Of a DNA stretch of 9,321 nucleotides, positions 6,265-9,321 are shown piece by piece. Location of the stretch: contig JAODGP010000115.1 of the NCBI GenBank assembly GCA_025464345.1, positions 542-9,862 of the forward strand, in the 5' to 3' direction. How positions within the stretch are numbered: position 1 is the stretch's first letter; every line of letters starts with the position of its first letter. The translations under genes were made by a program, and so were the position numbers. The stretch is from Methanosarcinales archaeon. GTDB lineage: Archaea; Halobacteriota; Syntropharchaeia; Alkanophagales; Methanospirareceae. The notes below the pieces were generated by a model, which made no database searches, was not told the origin of the DNA, and saw only the letters and a list, made by a program, of their open reading frames with translations.

Positions 6265-9094
6265 CGAACCCCTTTCGGTAGAACTTGCGTTTCAGCAGCT
6301 CCTTCTCCTCAGCCAGTATGAGCTCCACGAGCCGGTCGTTATCCTCGCACTCCTGCTTCAGTATCGTCCCGGCATCTTCTATGGTTAATCCCCTACCTGC
6401 AAGTGCGAGCAGTGCGGCTCTGCCATAGCGAGCAAGCAGTTCAGCCGACCGCTTTGCATCTTCAATCGCACCCTTACTCAGCTTCCGCCTGACCGCATCC
6501 TCCGTATCCTTCAAAACGCCTATTCGTGTAGAACCACACTCAGGGCATACAAATTCAGTAACATCGTTTATGCGTCTGGACTCCACATATCGGAGACAGT
6601 CCGTGCATACAAATGTCAGGTTCTCCGCCAGTAACCTTGCATGCACGTATCTTATGATCGCCTGACGCATATCATACGGTGGAATCAGGTCATAGCCATG
6701 CCTTACCGACCTGCTTATGCTCGCTATCGGACTGCACTCACCGGCTTTAATGACCGCTATCCCGATATCACCCGCATTCACTCGCTTTAATAACTCTATC
6801 GTCTGCTCTATATCCACATCCTTCTCCATTGATTCCCTGATCGCCTCATCCACCACTGCGGAGCCCTCAAAACCCCTTATCAGGCTGTCTATGCCCGTAT
6901 CAGCCAGCGAAGCATCCCGTGATATGGCGCCGAACCGCCTCGCCACATGGATAAATCGCCGCTTGAATAGCCTGCTCCTGCGTAATGCACGTAAAGCCAG
7001 CTCCTTCACGTGTGCTGTTGATGCGCCCAGCTCACGGATGAGTGCCTCAACTTCTTCCAGGCTGACCTCGCTCAGCAGTGATATATGATACGGGTCGTGC
7101 TGCACGCTGACCGGTGCACCTGTCCTGTCTGATATGATGGTTGCGATGAGCATTCCGAGCGTCCGGTTCACACGCAGTCCGGAAGCAGAGCATATGATTA
7201 CGTGCTCATCACACCGCTCGATTGTGATTACATTATCCGCAGGCACAGGATAGCCCTCGTCAACCTGTCGTGATACTTCATTCAGCGCCCTCTGCGCATC
7301 GTCATCGCTTATATACGGATACTTCTCGGTCAGTTCCTTCACCATCGCCCCGATATCGCCACCGCACTCAAGTCCATCTGCAACTGCACCCCTTATAGCA
7401 CCAACCTCATTCGCAACCTCAAAAGGAACCGGAATCTCCTCACCCACCCAGCTCGGTATCGCACCCGTGGGGTCCTCATCCGCACTCACGTATATCCTCT
7501 CACCATACAGATACAGTATCTTCCACACACGACCACTCTCAATGAACTTATTGCCAGGGGTGGCGTATTCAGCCACGAACGCCTCGTCCAGTATGCCAAC
7601 CGGATTGCCACTCTCTTCCTCAACGACGAGGAAATGCCGCTCCTCCGGTATCATCGAGAGGTGCTCGAAGTAATACGCATATAGCGGCTTGATACGCTTC
7701 GGGCGCACGAATACCCTGTCTGATGCTGAATACCATACAAGCCCTGGAATACGAGAATGCATGTACTCCAGTACAGAAACCAGCTCCTCTTCCTTCAGAT
7801 CCCTGTATGGATATGCACGCCTTATCAGACTGAGAGCTTCGTCAAAGCTCCATCTCCGCTTCAGCATCAACATGCCCGCTATCTGATGCGCGAGGACATC
7901 AAGCGGCTTCTGCGGTATTCCCGCAGGCTCCAGCTCGTCCGAGTGCGCTCTACGGCATATCACCAGTGCCTCGAGTGCGTCACTGGAATCCTGAACGATT
8001 ATTGCGCCGGATGCAACACCACCTATCCTGTGCCCGCTCCGCCCTATTCGCTGCAGCAGCCGCGTCACCTGCCGTGGTGAGTTATACTGGATGACAAAAT
8101 CCAGCCGTCCGATATCTATGCCGAGTTCCAGTGAGCTCGTACAGATTATACCACGCAGTTTCCCGTCTTTGATGCCATGTTCAACATTGATACGGGCGGG
8201 TCTGGAGAGCGAGCCATGATGCACACCGACCGGGAAGTTGAGGTCCCACACACGGAACCTGCTACCGAGTATCTCCGCCAGTGAGCGCGTATTGGTGAAT
8301 ATCAATGTGGATCTGTGCTTCTCTGTCAGATCACGTATCACACGTAATCGAGCTGCAACTTCTGGATACGTGTAGAGCTCCGTAGCGAGCCTGTAATCAT
8401 CGTCTCTCGCCGTGGGATAATGCACTTCTACCTGCATGGACCTCGATACCGGCACATTAACGATCTCACAATCGCGATCTGTGCCAGCGAGGAATTTCGC
8501 CACACGCTCTGGTGCACCTATCGTAGCAGAGAGCCCTATGAGCTGGAAATCACCACCTTTTATGTACCTCAGCCGTTCCAGTGCCAGCGCAAGCTGCGAG
8601 CCCCGCTTATCGCATGCCAGCTCATGCACCTCATCTACAATCACCCATGCGATGGAAGCGAGGTGCTTACGCATTATTCTACCGGTGAGCAGCGCCTGTA
8701 ACGTCTCCGGTGTGGTGATAAGTATGTCTGGCGGCATCATAGCCTGCGCCTCTCGTTCCTCTGGCGTTGTATCTCCATGCCGCACACCGAGCCGAAGGTC
8801 AAGTCGTTTACACCACCACTGCAATCGCAGTAGCATATCCCTGTTCAGGGCACGCAATGGCGTTATGTAGAGCGCCTTTATACCCGGCTTGTGCGCTCTG
8901 ATCATCGCATCAATAACCGGCAGGAACGCCGCTTCTGTCTTGCCACTCGCCGTCGGCGCTATCAACAGCACGTTCTTACCCGAGGTTATCAGCGGTATGG
9001 CTCTCTTCTGCGGTTCCGTAGGTGCATGAAAGCCTTTATCTGAAATGGCTCGCTGAACAGGCACGGAAAAGCTTGAAAATACTGTCGGTTGCAT
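6260..9094 (-). CDS. lhr: Lhr-type superfamily 2 ATP-dependent helicase
   Basis: A 944-residue archaeal Lhr-like DNA/RNA helicase. The N-terminal Q-like region FHAPTEPQKRAI (22-33) precedes Walker A APTASGKTEA (46-55) and motif Ia TPLRALNRD (78-86). These are followed by TTPETLQ (127-133), the DEVH box (154-157) and motif III SATIG (189-193). RecA domain 2 holds IFTNTR (265-270), TSSLELGIDIG (319-329) and motif VI QRIGRSGHR (348-356). The winged-helix and Lhr core domains follow. Near the C-terminus four cysteines, C830-C833 and C850-C853, form a zinc-ribbon-like pair of CxxC motifs, followed by a basic helical tail. Lhr proteins translocate 3'-5' on single-stranded DNA and unwind DNA or DNA:RNA hybrids, and are linked to repair; some archaeal members act on RNA. 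The length is normal and the frame intact. The start at 9094 suits the family. No Shine-Dalgarno sequence precedes it, and the RNase P RNA gene ends about 15 nt upstream on the same strand. Confidence 0.93.
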   Translation of the reverse strand: MQPTVFSSFSVPVQRAISDKGFHAPTEPQKRAIPLITSGKNVLLIAPTASGKTEAAFLPVIDAMIRAHKPGIKALYITPLRALNRDMLLRLQWWCKRLDLRLGVRHGDTTPEEREAQAMMPPDILITTPETLQALLTGRIMRKHLASIAWVIVDEVHELACDKRGSQLALALERLRYIKGGDFQLIGLSATIGAPERVAKFLAGTDRDCEIVNVPVSRSMQVEVHYPTARDDDYRLATELYTYPEVAARLRVIRDLTEKHRSTLIFTNTRSLAEILGSRFRVWDLNFPVGVHHGSLSRPARINVEHGIKDGKLRGIICTSSLELGIDIGRLDFVIQYNSPRQVTRLLQRIGRSGHRIGGVASGAIIVQDSSDALEALVICRRAHSDELEPAGIPQKPLDVLAHQIAGMLMLKRRWSFDEALSLIRRAYPYRDLKEEELVSVLEYMHSRIPGLVWYSASDRVFVRPKRIKPLYAYYFEHLSMIPEERHFLVVEEESGNPVGILDEAFVAEYATPGNKFIESGRVWKILYLYGERIYVSADEDPTGAIPSWVGEEIPVPFEVANEVGAIRGAVADGLECGGDIGAMVKELTEKYPYISDDDAQRALNEVSRQVDEGYPVPADNVITIERCDEHVIICSASGLRVNRTLGMLIATIISDRTGAPVSVQHDPYHISLLSEVSLEEVEALIRELGASTAHVKELALRALRRSRLFKRRFIHVARRFGAISRDASLADTGIDSLIRGFEGSAVVDEAIRESMEKDVDIEQTIELLKRVNAGDIGIAVIKAGECSPIASISRSVRHGYDLIPPYDMRQAIIRYVHARLLAENLTFVCTDCLRYVESRRINDVTEFVCPECGSTRIGVLKDTEDAVRRKLSKGAIEDAKRSAELLARYGRAALLALAGRGLTIEDAGTILKQECEDNDRLVELILAEEKELLKRKFYRKGFG

Positions 9095-9109
9095 CTTATT
9101 GCATGGCTG

Positions 9110-9321
9110 GAGGAGTGAGGAGAGTAAGCCCCCTTCTGTTTCCGCAGCATTTATCTATGCGCCCCTTACGGGCTTGCACCCACGAGGCTGGTCGTTCCAT
9201 CCGCCACCCACACGACCTCATCCTCACGGAATCATCGCATTGGTGTGGTGCGGTATCGTTTCTATACCAGAGCCAGGACTCTCGCCCTATGCCATCTCGG
9301 CATTCGTGTCTTTAATGGTGG
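9110..9321 (-). ncRNA. rnpB: RNase P RNA, 3' majority, 5' end beyond the window
   Basis: This is the catalytic RNA of RNase P, which cuts the 5' leader from pre-tRNAs. On the minus strand the conserved 3' core is plain: AGATAAATG, then ACAGAA, then GGGGGCTTAC (about 9160-9123), the universal region that pairs with the 5' conserved region to form P4. Upstream of it lie GGTGCAAGCC (9180-9171) and GATGGAACGACC, typical of archaeal type P RNAs, and local hairpins such as ATGCC-GAGAT-GGCAT and GGTAT-AGAAACG-ATACC. About 212 nt are present. Conserved region I (GAGGAAAGTCC-like) and the 5' strand of P1 should lie just past position 9321. The 3' end is approximate: TCTCCTCACTCC (about 9123-9112) is taken as the 3' strand of P1 and predicts a complementary GGAGTGAGGAGA at the 5' end. 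No protein is coded here in a convincing frame. Confidence 0.88.

Noticed and set aside
6717..8870. Several plus-strand open frames within lhr
   Set aside because: They are antisense to an intact, fully motif-bearing helicase and show Ser/Arg-rich shadow composition.
9022..9315. Plus-strand open frame of 97 codons at the right end
   Set aside because: It covers the lhr 5' end and the RNase P RNA on the opposite strand, and the product resembles nothing.

Overview
The window is archaeal, most likely from a euryarchaeon of the methanogen/ANME-like lineages. The main evidence is a ribosomal protein P1/L12 of archaeal type (start MEYIYAALLLH, acidic hinge, C-terminal GLASLFG-like tail), an archaeal-type tRNA-Glu without encoded CCA, a PGF-CTERM archaeosortase sorting signal, an archaeal Lhr-family helicase, an RNase P RNA with the GGTGCAAGCC element, and AT-rich TATA-like promoters close to start codons. 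The exact taxon cannot be fixed from this sequence.

Layout, left to right. (1) 1-275, minus: the N-terminal part of a small membrane protein, cut by the window edge. (2) 276-377: an AT-rich divergent promoter region. (3) 378-3304, plus: a two-gene operon joined by an ATGA overlap, coding for two surface proteins. The first has three PEGA repeats and a PGF-CTERM anchor. The second has eight thrombospondin-type-3-like calcium loops, an OB-like domain, one C-terminal membrane helix and a cytoplasmic tail. (4) 3405-3828, minus: rpl12 followed 16 nt later by tRNA-Glu(TTC), with a T7 tract directly against the tRNA 5' end. (5) 3910-6092, plus, divergent from rpl12 across a shared TATA-like element: a GH130-type glycosidase/phosphorylase and a GT4 glycosyltransferase, again coupled by an ATGA overlap. 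(6) 6093-6259: a convergent intergenic region with terminator-like elements. (7) 6260-9094, minus: a full-length Lhr-type superfamily 2 helicase. (8) 9110-9321, minus: the 3' majority of the RNase P RNA gene, ending about 15 nt before the lhr start codon.

How the genes may work together. The 378-3304 pair looks like a cell-surface or S-layer-associated module. The GH130-GT4 pair suggests synthesis and phosphorolysis or trimming of an oligosaccharide, possibly mannose-based. The remaining genes are RNA and translation functions: L12, tRNA-Glu, RNase P RNA and Lhr. Two transcript architectures stand out. The tRNA has no visible promoter of its own and sits behind a terminator-like T tract, and lhr appears to be transcribed with RNase P RNA. 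I see no CRISPR array, insertion sequence, prophage or obviously new defence system.
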